A DNA stretch of 43,469 nt from Bacteroidota bacterium. GTDB taxonomy: Bacteria > Bacteroidota > Ignavibacteria > Ignavibacteriales > Melioribacteraceae. A model generated the notes under the pieces. That model saw only the letters and a program-made list of their open reading frames with translations, was not told the DNA's origin and made no database searches. Both the position numbers and the translations under genes were made by a program. This document shows, one piece after another, positions 26,571 to 35,962 of this stretch. Where the stretch lies: NCBI GenBank assembly GCA_021824635.1, contig JAKAKD010000071.1:4047-47515 (forward strand). The letters are read 5' to 3'. Within the stretch, counting starts at the first letter, position 1. Every line of letters starts with the position of its first letter.

Positions 26571-27365
26571 TTATTTTGCTGGCAACAAGCCTTCTGCTTT
26601 AATTGTTTTTTGTCCTTCATCAGACAGAATATAATCTATAAAGTTTTTTGTCTCTCCTTCCAAAGATCCTTTCACAAGCAAGAAGATCGGTCTAACCAAT
26701 TTATATTTTCCGCTAACAATGTTTTCAACAGTGCATTCTTGATCGTCAATTTTAAGGGCTTTAATTTTTTCATTAATAAGACCGTGAGAAACATACCCAA
26801 TAGAGTTGGCATCGTTAGCAACAGTTTCTCTTATTGTACCGTTTGAATCCTGTATTAATGCGTCCTTCTTCAAATTAATTCCGGTAACGATCTGTTCAAA
26901 TGAGGATCTTGTTCCGGAACCTGCTTCACGCGATACAACAGTAATTGGCGCATCTATCCCGCCGACTTCTTTCCAGTTAGTAATTTTTCCGTTAAAGATA
27001 TCGCGTACTTGATCTGTTGATAGATCAGTGACCTTATTTAAGGGATTGACTACTATGGCGACTCCATCCTTAGCAACAACTGTAGCAGTTAAATCTTTAG
27101 CTTCCTTAGGGAGAGTTACAAGATCAGCCATTCCGATCTGAGCTGCGCCGGAATTTGCAGACTGGATTCCTACTGCCGAGCCGCCTCCCTGAACCGTAAT
27201 AACAACATTATTATTGGTAGCCATATATTGGTCTGCAAGCTTCTCTGCGAAAGGTTGAAAAGCCGTAGAACCTGCCAAGGTGATAGATGTTTTTCCTTTA
27301 CCGCAACCCCACATAATTGCTATAAGCAATAGTGCTGAACTAAATACTAATATTTTCTTAAACAT
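26571..27365 (-). CDS. pstS: Phosphate-binding lipoprotein PstS (second cluster, short form)
   Basis: A 264-residue substrate-binding lipoprotein: MFKKILVFSSALLLIAIMWGC with lipobox Cys21, then AGSTAFQPFAEKLADQY, GSAVGIQSANSGAAQIGMAD and the anion-binding loop SREAGSGTRSSFEQ. It is of the short PBP-like class, about 80 residues shorter than the PstS at 31 kb, and membrane-anchored rather than freely periplasmic. GGAGGAATCT is a strong ribosome binding site. The 230-base gap upstream shows no terminator and no clear Pho box, so it may have its own promoter or be read from the first operon. Confidence 0.93.
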   Translation of the reverse strand: MFKKILVFSSALLLIAIMWGCGKGKTSITLAGSTAFQPFAEKLADQYMATNNNVVITVQGGGSAVGIQSANSGAAQIGMADLVTLPKEAKDLTATVVAKDGVAIVVNPLNKVTDLSTDQVRDIFNGKITNWKEVGGIDAPITVVSREAGSGTRSSFEQIVTGINLKKDALIQDSNGTIRETVANDANSIGYVSHGLINEKIKALKIDDQECTVENIVSGKYKLVRPIFLLVKGSLEGETKNFIDYILSDEGQKTIKAEGLLPAK

Positions 27366-27595
27366 AGATTCCTCCGGTAAATAAGAGCTGATTAATTAAA
27401 TACAATTCTGATATGATGTGCAAAGTTAGGGATTTGAAGTGATTCTTTCCAAATTGATTTAATTTCAAAAATCTAATTGAAATGATGGAATTAGAAAAGA
27501 CCCCGTTTGTTTATAAGTGAATTTAAGAAAAGCAATCGTATTTGAAGTAATTCAAACAACATAATAATTCATTAAGAATATCATTTAATTACGCA

Positions 27596-28297
27596 CTAAT
27601 CAATTTTGTCTTTTTCTTCTTGACTATCCACATATCTTTCAGTTTTTTTTCTATGCGCAATTATTTTTGCTTCGACATAAAAAACTAAGTTCTCAGCAAT
27701 ATTTGTTGCGTGATCAGCCATTCGTTCAAGATGCCGTGTCATAACAACAAGATGAGTACACGCTTCTATCAGTTCCGGGTTCGACTGCATCTTCGCCACA
27801 AGAAAACTGAAAATTTGTTTATTCATCTTGTCTACTGTTTCATCGTTTGCAATTACCTGACTTGCCAGTTCGGTATCATTCCTAATGAATGAATCAATTG
27901 CGTTCTTCAGCATTGTCTGAGAAGTACGCGCCATATCAATTATCTGCGATTCAACGATAAGAGCACGTTCGTTTCCGGTTTTTTTTACTCTTTGAGAAAT
28001 ATTAACCGCAATATCTCCGCATCGTTCAATATTATTGTTGATCATTATAGCCGACATTACCAGTCTTAAATCAGTAGCTACAGGCTGAAAAAGTGCAATT
28101 ATATTCTCGCATTGGGTTTGGATTAAATTGTCGTAGGCATCAACTTCCATGTCTCTCGACTTAACTCCTTTGCATAAATCTATGTTGCCCGTTTCCAAAG
28201 CCGTTATCACTTTATCAACCTGGTCATCTACAACCGATGCCATTCTGATGAGGTTGCTTTTTAATTCTTCTATTTCGCCCTGAAAATGTTCTTTCAT
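27596..28297 (-). CDS. phoU: PhoU-like phosphate signalling protein (first pst operon)
   Basis: A 233-residue two-repeat helical PhoU with RCGDIAVNISQRV and RMADHATNIAENLVFYV metal motifs. ATG 28297 is chosen because AAGGGA lies at proper spacing; longer readings run into pstB. It is the last gene of porin-pstSCAB-phoU and is a paralogue of the phoU at 22.6 kb. It probably tunes transporter activity and Pho signalling; PhoR and PhoB genes are not in the window. Confidence 0.95.
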   Translation of the reverse strand: MKEHFQGEIEELKSNLIRMASVVDDQVDKVITALETGNIDLCKGVKSRDMEVDAYDNLIQTQCENIIALFQPVATDLRLVMSAIMINNNIERCGDIAVNISQRVKKTGNERALIVESQIIDMARTSQTMLKNAIDSFIRNDTELASQVIANDETVDKMNKQIFSFLVAKMQSNPELIEACTHLVVMTRHLERMADHATNIAENLVFYVEAKIIAHRKKTERYVDSQEEKDKID

Positions 28298-28313
28298 AAT
28301 TTTTCCCTTTTTA

Positions 28314-29063
28314 TCATCCGAAACGACCGCGGATATAATCTTCTGTTTGTTGTTTATCTGGTGATGTAAACATTTTTTTTGTATCGGAAAATTCAATTAG
28401 TTCGCCCATGTAGAAAAACGCTGTGTAGTCGCTTACGCGCGCGGCTTGCTGCATATTGTGAGTAACAATTACAATCGTATAATCTTTCTTCAATTCAAAA
28501 ATCAAATCTTCTATTTTTGTAGTAGAAATTGGGTCAAGAGCACTTGCTGGCTCATCCATCAGTATCACTTCTGGGTTCACAGCAAGAGTACGGGCGATAC
28601 ATAATCTTTGCTGCTGACCGCCGGAAATATTCGCTCCAGAATCGTTCAAATTATTTTTTACTTCTTCCCACAAAGCAGCTTGTCTTAAACACTTCTCAAC
28701 AATTGGAGTAATTTGTTTTTTATTCCGAACACCGTTCAGTTTCAAACCTGCGGCAACATTGTTAAAGATAGACATTGATGGGAACGGATTTGGCTTCTGA
28801 AAAACCATCCCGACTCTTTTGCGTAATAAAACCGGATCAGTTTTGGTTAGATCTTCTCCGTCAAGCAGAATTTCCCCCTTTATTGTTCCGCCTACAACTT
28901 CATGCATTCTATTCAGACTTCTTAAAAAAGTTGATTTCCCGCAGCCCGATGGACCTATGATTGCTACAACTTTATTCTTCGGAATATCCAGCGAGATATT
29001 TTTTAGAACTTGATTCTTGCCGTAATAAGCATCTAAATTTTTTATTGATAATTTAATTTCCAT
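28314..29063 (-). CDS. pstB: Phosphate ABC transporter ATPase PstB (canonical)
   Basis: A 249-residue canonical PstB. All motifs are intact: Walker [11 protein letters not shown]-loop [12 protein letters not shown], signature [13 protein letters not shown], Walker [14 protein letters not shown] and switch [11 protein letters not shown]. It would act as a homodimer under PstC and PstA of this operon. It is a useful internal control for the two altered PstB copies 4 kb away. It lies 14 bases after pstA and 16 before phoU. Confidence 0.97.
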   Translation of the reverse strand: MEIKLSIKNLDAYYGKNQVLKNISLDIPKNKVVAIIGPSGCGKSTFLRSLNRMHEVVGGTIKGEILLDGEDLTKTDPVLLRKRVGMVFQKPNPFPSMSIFNNVAAGLKLNGVRNKKQITPIVEKCLRQAALWEEVKNNLNDSGANISGGQQQRLCIARTLAVNPEVILMDEPASALDPISTTKIEDLIFELKKDYTIVIVTHNMQQAARVSDYTAFFYMGELIEFSDTKKMFTSPDKQQTEDYIRGRFG

Positions 29064-29077
29064 TTTATCCAGGTTGT

Positions 29078-29929
29078 TTAATTCGTTTTATATTTTGAAC
29101 GGGTAATAATTCTAAAGACCAGACTTAGAATTGATATTAATAAAATGAGTACGAGTGCTGCAGTCCATGCCTGCTGATTCCAATCTTCGAATGGTGATTT
29201 TGCATAATCATATATGTAAACAGTTAAAGAAGCAATAGGTTGACCGATACTTGTTGACCAGAAACGATTTCCAAGAGCTGTAAATAATAACGGTGCTGTT
29301 TCACCCGCGGCTCTTGATAATCCAAGCAACACTCCTGTAGCAATTCCCTTCCAGGCTGAACGAATAACAATAGCTAAGGTTGTTTTCCATTTTGGAATGC
29401 CCAATGCTAATCCGGCTTCTCTTAACGAATGAGGGACTAATTTAATCATCTCCTCGGTTGTTCTTGTTATAGTTGGAATCATTAAAATTCCGAGCGCAAT
29501 ACCACCGGCAATTGCAGAGAAGTGTTTCATCGGCAGTACAACCATTGTATAAGCAACAACTCCAACTACAATGGAAGGAACACCGCTCAGAACATCCGTT
29601 AAAAATCTAACCATAAAGCCAAATTTGTTATTCCCAAATTCGGATAGATATGTTCCGGTCATAATTCCTACCGGAACACCTATAGCGCCGCCAATACCAA
29701 TTAGCATTAACGTTCCAACAATTGCATTTGCCATTCCTCCGCCTGTTTCTCCGACCGGTTTAGGCATTGCAATAAAAAAATCAAGATTTAAATACGTGAT
29801 ACCTTTGGAAATTGTGTAATAGAAAATGAAAATAAGAGGAACTATTGCGGCTAATGTTGCCGCAAAAGTCAGAGACATCATTATCATACTTGTTATTTTT
29901 TTTCTGTAATGGAAAAATCTTGAATTCAT
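29078..29929 (-). CDS. pstA: Phosphate ABC transporter permease PstA (first operon)
   Basis: A 283-residue permease, about six transmembrane helices, with the coupling loop [28 protein letters not shown] and [20 protein letters not shown]. The ATG at 29929 shares one base with the pstC stop (TAATG), a typical coupled junction; an ATG at 29944 would add five residues. It lies 14 bases before pstB. Confidence 0.95.
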   Translation of the reverse strand: MNSRFFHYRKKITSMIMMSLTFAATLAAIVPLIFIFYYTISKGITYLNLDFFIAMPKPVGETGGGMANAIVGTLMLIGIGGAIGVPVGIMTGTYLSEFGNNKFGFMVRFLTDVLSGVPSIVVGVVAYTMVVLPMKHFSAIAGGIALGILMIPTITRTTEEMIKLVPHSLREAGLALGIPKWKTTLAIVIRSAWKGIATGVLLGLSRAAGETAPLLFTALGNRFWSTSIGQPIASLTVYIYDYAKSPFEDWNQQAWTAALVLILLISILSLVFRIITRSKYKTN

Positions 29930-30870
29930 TATGTTGTCTTCCATCTTCTATTCATACGCCAAACGAGTAAACGTGCAAACGCGTTAATAATAATTGTGAT
30001 AACAAATAATACTAATGCTAATTGAATTAATGCACTCAGATACATTTCGGAAGTAGCTTCTGTAAATTCATTAGCGATAACACTTGCCATTGTATAAGAA
30101 GGATCGAATAATGACGGTGATATCAACGCCCTGTTGCCGATTACCATTGTTACTGCCATTGTTTCTCCTATTGCACGTCCTAGACCCAACATTGTTGCAC
30201 CAAGTATTCCTGACCTCGCATCTCTTAGGACTATCATAGTTGATTGCCATCTTGTTGCGCCTAGCGCCAATGCAGCTTCTCTCTGAGATCTAGGTACTGA
30301 TTTAAGCACATCACGGGAAATGGAGGAAATAATCGGCAAGACCATTATAGATAGAATAAGCACCGCGGCTAGGAGACCAAATCCGTAAGGCGCACCTCTA
30401 AAGAACGGCAAGAAACCCAATTTATCTGATAGATAAGGTTCAACATCTGTACGAATCCACGGAACCAGAACAAAGATTCCCCACAGTCCATAAATTACAC
30501 TCGGGATGCCTGCTAATAATTCTACCAGAAATGAAAGAGGTTTTTCCAGCCATGGCGGTGCTACTTCAGCCAAATAAATTGCGACTCCAATACTCAACGG
30601 CAGTGCGATGATCAGCGCCAGCAGTGAAGAAACAATTGTTCCATAAATAATCGGTAATGCACCATAAATTTCTTGTACAGGATCCCAAGTTGAATTAACT
30701 AAGAAACTCCATCCGAATTTATCAATAGATAATTTGGAACCAAGATACATTTCATAACCCATCAATAGAACAAGCAGAAAAACCGACACTGCAAATAACA
30801 ATGTCAGTTTTTCGAATATGAGATCACCAAGATTACGGGAAGAAAATATTTTCTTTAATTTATTTTTCAC
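29929..30870 (-). CDS. pstC: Phosphate ABC transporter permease PstC (first operon)
   Basis: A 313-residue permease with about six transmembrane helices. The loop QREAALALGATRWQSTMIVLRDARSGI, LLAGIPSVIYGLWGIFVLVP and LGRAIGETMAVTMVIGN are PstC signatures. It starts 24 bases after pstS. Confidence 0.96.
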   Translation of the reverse strand: MKNKLKKIFSSRNLGDLIFEKLTLLFAVSVFLLVLLMGYEMYLGSKLSIDKFGWSFLVNSTWDPVQEIYGALPIIYGTIVSSLLALIIALPLSIGVAIYLAEVAPPWLEKPLSFLVELLAGIPSVIYGLWGIFVLVPWIRTDVEPYLSDKLGFLPFFRGAPYGFGLLAAVLILSIMVLPIISSISRDVLKSVPRSQREAALALGATRWQSTMIVLRDARSGILGATMLGLGRAIGETMAVTMVIGNRALISPSLFDPSYTMASVIANEFTEATSEMYLSALIQLALVLFVITIIINAFARLLVWRMNRRWKTT

Positions 30871-30894
30871 ACTGCTCTCTGTTAATCCGTTTTA

Positions 30895-31938
30895 CTATTT
30901 AATCTTCTTTCCATTTACAGTTATTGTTGCAATATTCTTTTCGCACATCTTAACAACTGCTTTTGGAAGCGGCGCATAATATAGTCCGGTTGCAAATGAC
31001 TGACCTTTTCCCATCGCCCACTTTAAAAATTTAACAAGAGCTCCTGCTTTTGTTTCGTCTTTCATGTTCTGATAAATTAGAAGCCACGTGAATCCCGAAA
31101 TTGGATAAGAGTTTTTACCATCGGGATCAGTAATAGAAACACGTAAATCTGAAGGCATATTTTTAGCGGCTCCTTCTGCAGCTGCGCTTACTGATTCAAA
31201 AGAAGCTTCAACAAATTTGCCGGCTTTATTTTTCATATTGGCATAACTAATTTTATTTTGAACTGCGTAGGCAAGTTCAACATATCCAACAGATCCTCCG
31301 GTTTGTTTAACCAATCCGGCAACGCCGTCATTTCCTTTTCCGCCTAAACCAACCGGCCAGTTTACAGAAGTTCCTTTACCTACTTTGGTTTCCCATTCTT
31401 TGCTGACTTTGCTTAAATAATCAGTAAAAATGAAAGAGGTACCGCTTCCATCGGAACGGTGAGCAACTACTATTGATACGTTAGGCAGATTCAATTTTGG
31501 ATTTAATTTCTTTATTGCCGCATCATTCCATTTGGTAATCTTTCCTAAATAGATATCCGCTAGTACAGTTCCGTCAAGATTCAAACCTGATATACCCGGT
31601 ACGTTGTATGCAACAACAACAGCGCCCATAACTGTAGGAATGTGAAGAATGGTTGTGTTCTGTTTTGACTTAGCTTCTTCTAATTGTTTATCATTCATTG
31701 GACCATCGGAAGCACCGAAGTCAACAGTTCCTTCTGTAACTTGTTTAATTCCGCCGCCGCTGCCGATTGCTTGATAATTAAATTGAACGCCGGTCATATT
31801 CTTATATTCATCAAACCACTTTGAATAAATTACAGCCGGGAATGTTGCACCGGCACCGTTCAACTGCAGCTGTGCGCTTGCAAGTGATGAAATTGACAGC
31901 ATTAGAAAAAGTACTGATATGATATTTCTTAATTTCAT
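30895..31938 (-). CDS. pstS: Periplasmic phosphate-binding protein PstS (first operon)
   Basis: A 347-residue full-length PstS with a cleavable signal peptide (cleavage likely after ASA, near residue 22). Phosphate-binding stretches include NGAGATFPAVIYSKW, GSGGGIKQVTEGTVDFGASDGPM and AHRSDGSGTSFIFTDYL. It delivers phosphate to PstCA. It follows the porin gene by 28 bases, so outer-membrane entry and periplasmic capture are co-expressed from the Pho box at 33077-33115. Confidence 0.97.
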   Translation of the reverse strand: MKLRNIISVLFLMLSISSLASAQLQLNGAGATFPAVIYSKWFDEYKNMTGVQFNYQAIGSGGGIKQVTEGTVDFGASDGPMNDKQLEEAKSKQNTTILHIPTVMGAVVVAYNVPGISGLNLDGTVLADIYLGKITKWNDAAIKKLNPKLNLPNVSIVVAHRSDGSGTSFIFTDYLSKVSKEWETKVGKGTSVNWPVGLGGKGNDGVAGLVKQTGGSVGYVELAYAVQNKISYANMKNKAGKFVEASFESVSAAAEGAAKNMPSDLRVSITDPDGKNSYPISGFTWLLIYQNMKDETKAGALVKFLKWAMGKGQSFATGLYYAPLPKAVVKMCEKNIATITVNGKKIK

Positions 31939-31966
31939 TTTTATCTCCTATAATTTTTGTTATTAC

Positions 31967-33025
31967 TTAAAAAGTGAATGAAAAAGTTACTCTGCCTTGT
32001 AAATTGCTCGAGTCCGATGAACCATTCGTGTTCTTTACTGTTTGTGGCGTGAAAATTTCGATGTTTGGAATAATACTTACATTTTTTGCAACTTTGTAAT
32101 CAAGACCTGCTAACAGTAATGATGTACCATCGTTGTTAAGGTCTGTGTTTGGATCGTAGCTGTCATATCTTGCAACCAATCTGAATTTTTCCGATAAAGA
32201 AACCCACGCCCAGAATGAAAGTCCCAGCGATTTTTGATCCATCAATGCGCCTGTTGTCTTATAACCGTTGAGAATTGTTCTTGTGAATCCTTCAAATCCG
32301 AGTGCGAAGTCACTCTTCTGCTGGTAGTTTAAGAATAATGCAGCAACAGTCGCGTTATTTGATTTTGTTGTTTTGTCGAATGCATCTGTAACATCTGCTT
32401 TTGCTGCGAGATCATAATAAAGAGTTGCCTGGAAACCATCGGCAGGTTTTATCTGAACTAAAGCATAATATCTTTTGTACTTGTCGGTTTCAGGAGCGTT
32501 TCCGCTGTTATCTGCAATCTTTAACCAGTAATTTACCGAACCGCTTTCCGTAATCTTTCCTTTGAGATCAACACCAAGATCCCGAGAAGGGACAATTCCA
32601 TTTAGATCCATAGTTGTTTTTTCTAAAGAACGGTAACCCCAAGCACCTTCGGAAATATCGAAAGCGGGAGTTGGAGAAATACCCAAGAACAGATCCGAAC
32701 CGCTGAAAATACCTTTCCATTTTAGATAAGCGTCTTTAACCATTACACCAAGTTTTCCGCCACTTGTATTTGAAGCAGCGCTTTGATCTGTTTCCGTTCT
32801 GAAGCGTGCATCAAAATTATCCGATACAGAAATATCTGCCGTGAAATAAATTCTTCTAAATTGAAAGCCGTTCAAATTCTTCAGGCTACCGTCTACATTA
32901 TTTATGTTATAAAAGTAATCTCCAAACATCAATCCGCTGAATTTTACTTTTTCCGGTGCTGTCTGGGCTAAACTGATTGACACGAACATGATTACGATTA
33001 ACGAGACACTATAAAATTTTTTCAT
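31967..33025 (-). CDS. Outer-membrane porin, phosphate-selective type
   Basis: A 352-residue predicted beta-barrel: signal peptide ending SLAQ (about residue 20), alternating amphipathic strands throughout, and a C-terminal aromatic residue (VTFSFTF), typical of outer-membrane insertion. FRRIYFTADISVSDNFDARFRTETD and KDAYLKWKGI resemble OprO/OprP-like porins. It is the first gene of porin-pstSCAB-phoU and is preceded by a four-repeat Pho box, both supporting phosphate or polyphosphate uptake. The assignment to phosphate specificity is from context. Confidence 0.82.
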   Translation of the reverse strand: MKKFYSVSLIVIMFVSISLAQTAPEKVKFSGLMFGDYFYNINNVDGSLKNLNGFQFRRIYFTADISVSDNFDARFRTETDQSAASNTSGGKLGVMVKDAYLKWKGIFSGSDLFLGISPTPAFDISEGAWGYRSLEKTTMDLNGIVPSRDLGVDLKGKITESGSVNYWLKIADNSGNAPETDKYKRYYALVQIKPADGFQATLYYDLAAKADVTDAFDKTTKSNNATVAALFLNYQQKSDFALGFEGFTRTILNGYKTTGALMDQKSLGLSFWAWVSLSEKFRLVARYDSYDPNTDLNNDGTSLLLAGLDYKVAKNVSIIPNIEIFTPQTVKNTNGSSDSSNLQGRVTFSFTF

Positions 33026-33076
33026 AGAAAAATGTTACTCCTGTTTTTTTTGTGATGGCCAAACATAATACTCGAG

Positions 33077-33115
33077 TATTAACTCAATGTTACCTCATTG
33101 TTAAGGAATTGTTAA
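33077..33115 (-). promoter_or_regulatory. Pho box, porin-pst operon
   Basis: Four 6-bp repeats on an exact 11-bp period (33077, 33088, 33099, 33110), reading on the minus strand TTAACA, TTAACA, GTAACA, TTAATA. It lies 51 bases before the porin start, with a TATTAT -10-like word after it. The pattern matches known PhoB/PhoP direct-repeat sites. Confidence 0.75.
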
Positions 33116-33281
33116 GTTTTGATTTTATCGAGTTTTTCTGACCGTGTAGTCTAAATTTTAGAAGAAATTGTTCGATAAAATATTTTTAACTGCCAAATTC
33201 ATCAGACTTAATGATTAATTAATATTGTTGTCCTTCTATTGTGATTTATATTGCATTAGATTTTTTTGCACCGGTGAAATT

Positions 33282-33309
33282 ATAACAACTTTTTAACCGA
33301 CAATTTAAT
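33282..33309 (+). promoter_or_regulatory. Probable Pho box, glycosyltransferase pair
   Basis: ATAACA (33282), TTAACC (33293) and a weaker TTTAAT (33304) keep the 11-bp period, about 50 bases before the first glycosyltransferase start. A fourth repeat is not convincing, so this is the weakest of the five sites. Confidence 0.5.
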
Positions 33310-33311
33310 TT

Positions 33312-33347
33312 TAGAACTTAGCCAGTATTTAGAACTTAGCCAGTATA
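33312..33347 (+). repeat. 18-bp tandem duplication in the glycosyltransferase leader
   Basis: Two adjacent copies of TAGAACTTAGCCAGTATT (last base A in the second copy), between the probable Pho box and the start codon at 33361. Each copy ends in a CAGTAT(T/A)-TAG word usable as a -10 element, so the promoter core or 5' leader may be duplicated. Confidence 0.8.
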
Positions 33348-33360
33348 GAGTAATCATAAA

Positions 33361-34710
33361 ATGGAAATTGAACAACAAATAACCCCCGAAGTTGAGAGGG
33401 GTTCAAAAAAAGCTTGGGTTATAACAGCCGATATGGGTTACGGTCATCAGCGTGCAGTCCATCCATTACGAGATGTGGCTGAAGATGGTATTATAACAGT
33501 CGGGTCAGGGCAAGCCGCATCAAGAAACGAAGAAAAATTGTGGAAGCGCGTTCTCAACGGATATGAATTTATGTCACGGGCAAAAGAAATTCCGGTTATC
33601 GGAAATCCTCTCTTTAATTTACTCGACACCTTCATGCACATACCATCTCCCTACCCCATGAGAGATCTTTCCAACAAGACATTACAAGTTGCTATTCTAG
33701 AATCGAGCATTAATAAGGGATTATGTTTAGGAATGCTTGAGACTATAAAGACTAAGGATTTACCGGTCGTCACTTCATTTTATGCAACTGCAATTGCGGC
33801 AGATATGAAGGGATTTAATTCTGTCTATTGCATAATATGTGATGCCGATATAAACCGCGTCTGGGTTGCAAAGGAACCCTGGGAAAGTAAAATTGAATAT
33901 TTCGCACCATGCGGAAAAGCCGCGCAAAGACTAAAGGCGTACGGAGTCCAAGAAGAAAAAATTTTCACTACCGGTTTTCCTTTACCAATTGAATTACTTG
34001 GAGATAGAGATTTAACAATATTGAAAGCTGACCTTGCTCAAAGATTAGATTACCTGGATCCTGAAAATGTATTTTGGCGGAGACACAAAAGAAACGTAAA
34101 ACACTTTTTAGGGAAAGAAAATTGTATTCCACGAAAAGATAGAAAATTTACTATAGCATTTGCCGTTGGCGGAGCCGGTGCACAAAAAGAGATTGGTGAA
34201 AAAATTGCACTTAGTCTGAAAACTAAGATACTTAATGATGAGGTAAAGCTTATCCTTGTTGCGGGAATAAGAAAGGACGTAAAAGATTTTTTTGATTCGG
34301 TTAAAGAAAAGATCACTAATGATGATTCTAAAATTGAAATTATATATGCCGAATCACTCTACGAATACTTTGATAAATTTAATGTAATACTAAAGTACAC
34401 CGATGTTCTCTGGACGAAACCAAGCGAGTTGTCATTTTATTGTGCATTAGGAATTCCAATCATCGTTGCCCCGCCCATCGGTTCACAAGAAAAGTTTAAT
34501 GCGAAATGGTTATATGAAGTTCAAGCCGGTATTAAACAAGAGAATCCCGATTACACCGATCAATGGCTCTTTGAATCATTAAACAAAGGAAGATTAGCTG
34601 AAGCTGCGTGGTCTGGATTTTTGAAGGCAAGAAAATTAGGCACGTTTAAAATTTTAGAAATATTAGAGACAGGTAAACTTATCTCTGAAAAATCCCCCGT
34701 TATGAGGTAA
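33361..34710 (+). CDS. GT-B glycosyltransferase, MGDG synthase/MurG-like
   Basis: A 449-residue protein whose N-terminus, WVITADMGYGHQRAVHPL, matches the acceptor-side glycine loop of GT28/MGDG-synthase-like enzymes. The C-terminal half has AFAVGGAGAQKEIG (nucleotide-sugar domain start) and TDVLWTKPSELSFYCALGIPIIVAPPIGSQEKFN, the place of the donor-binding Glu-x-x-x-Gly region. No signal peptide; it would act at the inner face of the membrane. It is followed two bases later by a second glycosyltransferase and sits behind a probable Pho box, divergent from the porin/pst operon. A role in glycolipid synthesis during phosphate limitation is inference. Confidence 0.65.
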   Translation: MEIEQQITPEVERGSKKAWVITADMGYGHQRAVHPLRDVAEDGIITVGSGQAASRNEEKLWKRVLNGYEFMSRAKEIPVIGNPLFNLLDTFMHIPSPYPMRDLSNKTLQVAILESSINKGLCLGMLETIKTKDLPVVTSFYATAIAADMKGFNSVYCIICDADINRVWVAKEPWESKIEYFAPCGKAAQRLKAYGVQEEKIFTTGFPLPIELLGDRDLTILKADLAQRLDYLDPENVFWRRHKRNVKHFLGKENCIPRKDRKFTIAFAVGGAGAQKEIGEKIALSLKTKILNDEVKLILVAGIRKDVKDFFDSVKEKITNDDSKIEIIYAESLYEYFDKFNVILKYTDVLWTKPSELSFYCALGIPIIVAPPIGSQEKFNAKWLYEVQAGIKQENPDYTDQWLFESLNKGRLAEAAWSGFLKARKLGTFKILEILETGKLISEKSPVMR

Positions 34711-34712
34711 GA

Positions 34713-35873
34713 TTGGACACAACTCCTAATAATAAAAAGAAATTCCTTTTCATTTATTTGAAAACCGGTGGAGGTCATCTCGCTCCTGCCAAATCTTTAG
34801 CCGGTTATATTAAAAACCACCATAATGATGAAGTTGATGTGCTACTGGTGGATGGATTTCAAAAGACAGGAACATTTGCGCGTTCAATTGTTGAAGACGG
34901 ATACCGGTTACTTCAGAGCAGATTCAAATGGTTTTATGAATTGATTTATGCTTTCCATAAAATCAGAATCATATCTAAAATCAGCGCTTATCTCGTTTCT
35001 CTAAATATGAAGAAATATTTGGAAGAAATTATTATGGCAGAAAAACCCGAGCAGATTGTTCTCTTTCATTTTTTTGCAATCGATCCTGTCTATAAAATAC
35101 TGAAGAAATTGAATCTGAAAATTGAAGTTACCACTGTTGTTACCGACCCGTACATAGCTCCGCCTTTATGGTTCCTTAACAAAAACCAGAATTTCATTCT
35201 ATTCAGTCAGGAACTGAAAAATTATTGCATTAAAAAAGGGATCAGCAGAGACAATATTAAAGTCTTCAATTTTGTTCTCGATGAAAGATATTCCAAAATA
35301 GCTTCAAAAGAAGAAGTAATTAATTTTAAGAAAAAATTAGGATTCCAGAAAGAAAAGGTTTTGCTTATTCTCGGCGGAGGAGACGGCATTCCGAACGGAA
35401 TCCGGATTCTGAAAAGCGTGCTGAATATTAAAGAGAATTTTGAAGTCGCCGTTGTTTGCGGTAAGAATAAAGAATTTTATGAAGAGGCAAATAAGATTGT
35501 ATTAAGGGAAAAACTTAAACATGTAAAAATTTATGGATTCGTAGATTTTATTTATGAATTAATCAACATCTCAGATGTTGTCATCTCAAAATGCGGTGCT
35601 TCAACTTTTATGGAATTATTAATCTCGGGTAAAATTCAAATAGTAAACAGCTACCTTTGGGAACAGGAAAAAGGAAATGTTGATTTCCTTATCAATAACA
35701 ACCTCGGCTTTTATGAAAAGAAGGTGGACAAACTTCAGGTTATACTTAATCAAATGTTCACCGATGATTGGATTTTAACTGAATATAAAAAGAACATTGC
35801 CGCATTTAACTTTGAAAACGGAACTGCCGAAGTTGCCTCATATCTGCTTAATTCCGGGAATTACAATGGCTGA
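34713..35873 (+). CDS. Glycosyltransferase, MGDG synthase/processive diacylglycerol glucosyltransferase-like
   Basis: A 386-residue GT-B enzyme of the MGD1/UgtP type. The N-terminal TGGGHLAPAKSLAGYI is the family's lipid-side glycine loop; VTDPYIAPPLWF matches the conserved TD-x(n)-W region; LLILGGGDGIPNGI and SDVVISKCGASTFMELLISGKIQIV are the donor-binding segments. It starts at TTG with GAGG seven bases upstream, two bases after the previous gene. Homologues add hexose to diacylglycerol. Paired with the Pho-linked neighbour, it may replace phospholipids with glycolipids when phosphate is scarce. Confidence 0.75.
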   Translation: MDTTPNNKKKFLFIYLKTGGGHLAPAKSLAGYIKNHHNDEVDVLLVDGFQKTGTFARSIVEDGYRLLQSRFKWFYELIYAFHKIRIISKISAYLVSLNMKKYLEEIIMAEKPEQIVLFHFFAIDPVYKILKKLNLKIEVTTVVTDPYIAPPLWFLNKNQNFILFSQELKNYCIKKGISRDNIKVFNFVLDERYSKIASKEEVINFKKKLGFQKEKVLLILGGGDGIPNGIRILKSVLNIKENFEVAVVCGKNKEFYEEANKIVLREKLKHVKIYGFVDFIYELINISDVVISKCGASTFMELLISGKIQIVNSYLWEQEKGNVDFLINNNLGFYEKKVDKLQVILNQMFTDDWILTEYKKNIAAFNFENGTAEVASYLLNSGNYNG

Positions 35874-35937
35874 TCATATTGATCTGATTTTTATTGATGA
35901 ATTTATACCAGAGGAGATTTGATAAATCAATATGATC
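35872..35937. repeat. 12-bp perfect inverted repeat after the glycosyltransferases
   Basis: GATCATATTGAT (35872-35883) and ATCAATATGATC (35926-35937) enclose 42 bases, between two convergent genes. No T tract follows on either strand, so a classical terminator is doubtful; it may stabilise 3' ends or act as a bidirectional pause. Confidence 0.5.
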
Positions 35938-35962
35938 CGAGAACAGAAACGAATCTGATTAA

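Noticed and set aside
27366-27595. Search for a Pho box before the second pstS
   Set aside because: Several TTAA words occur, but no run of three or more keeps the 11-bp period.
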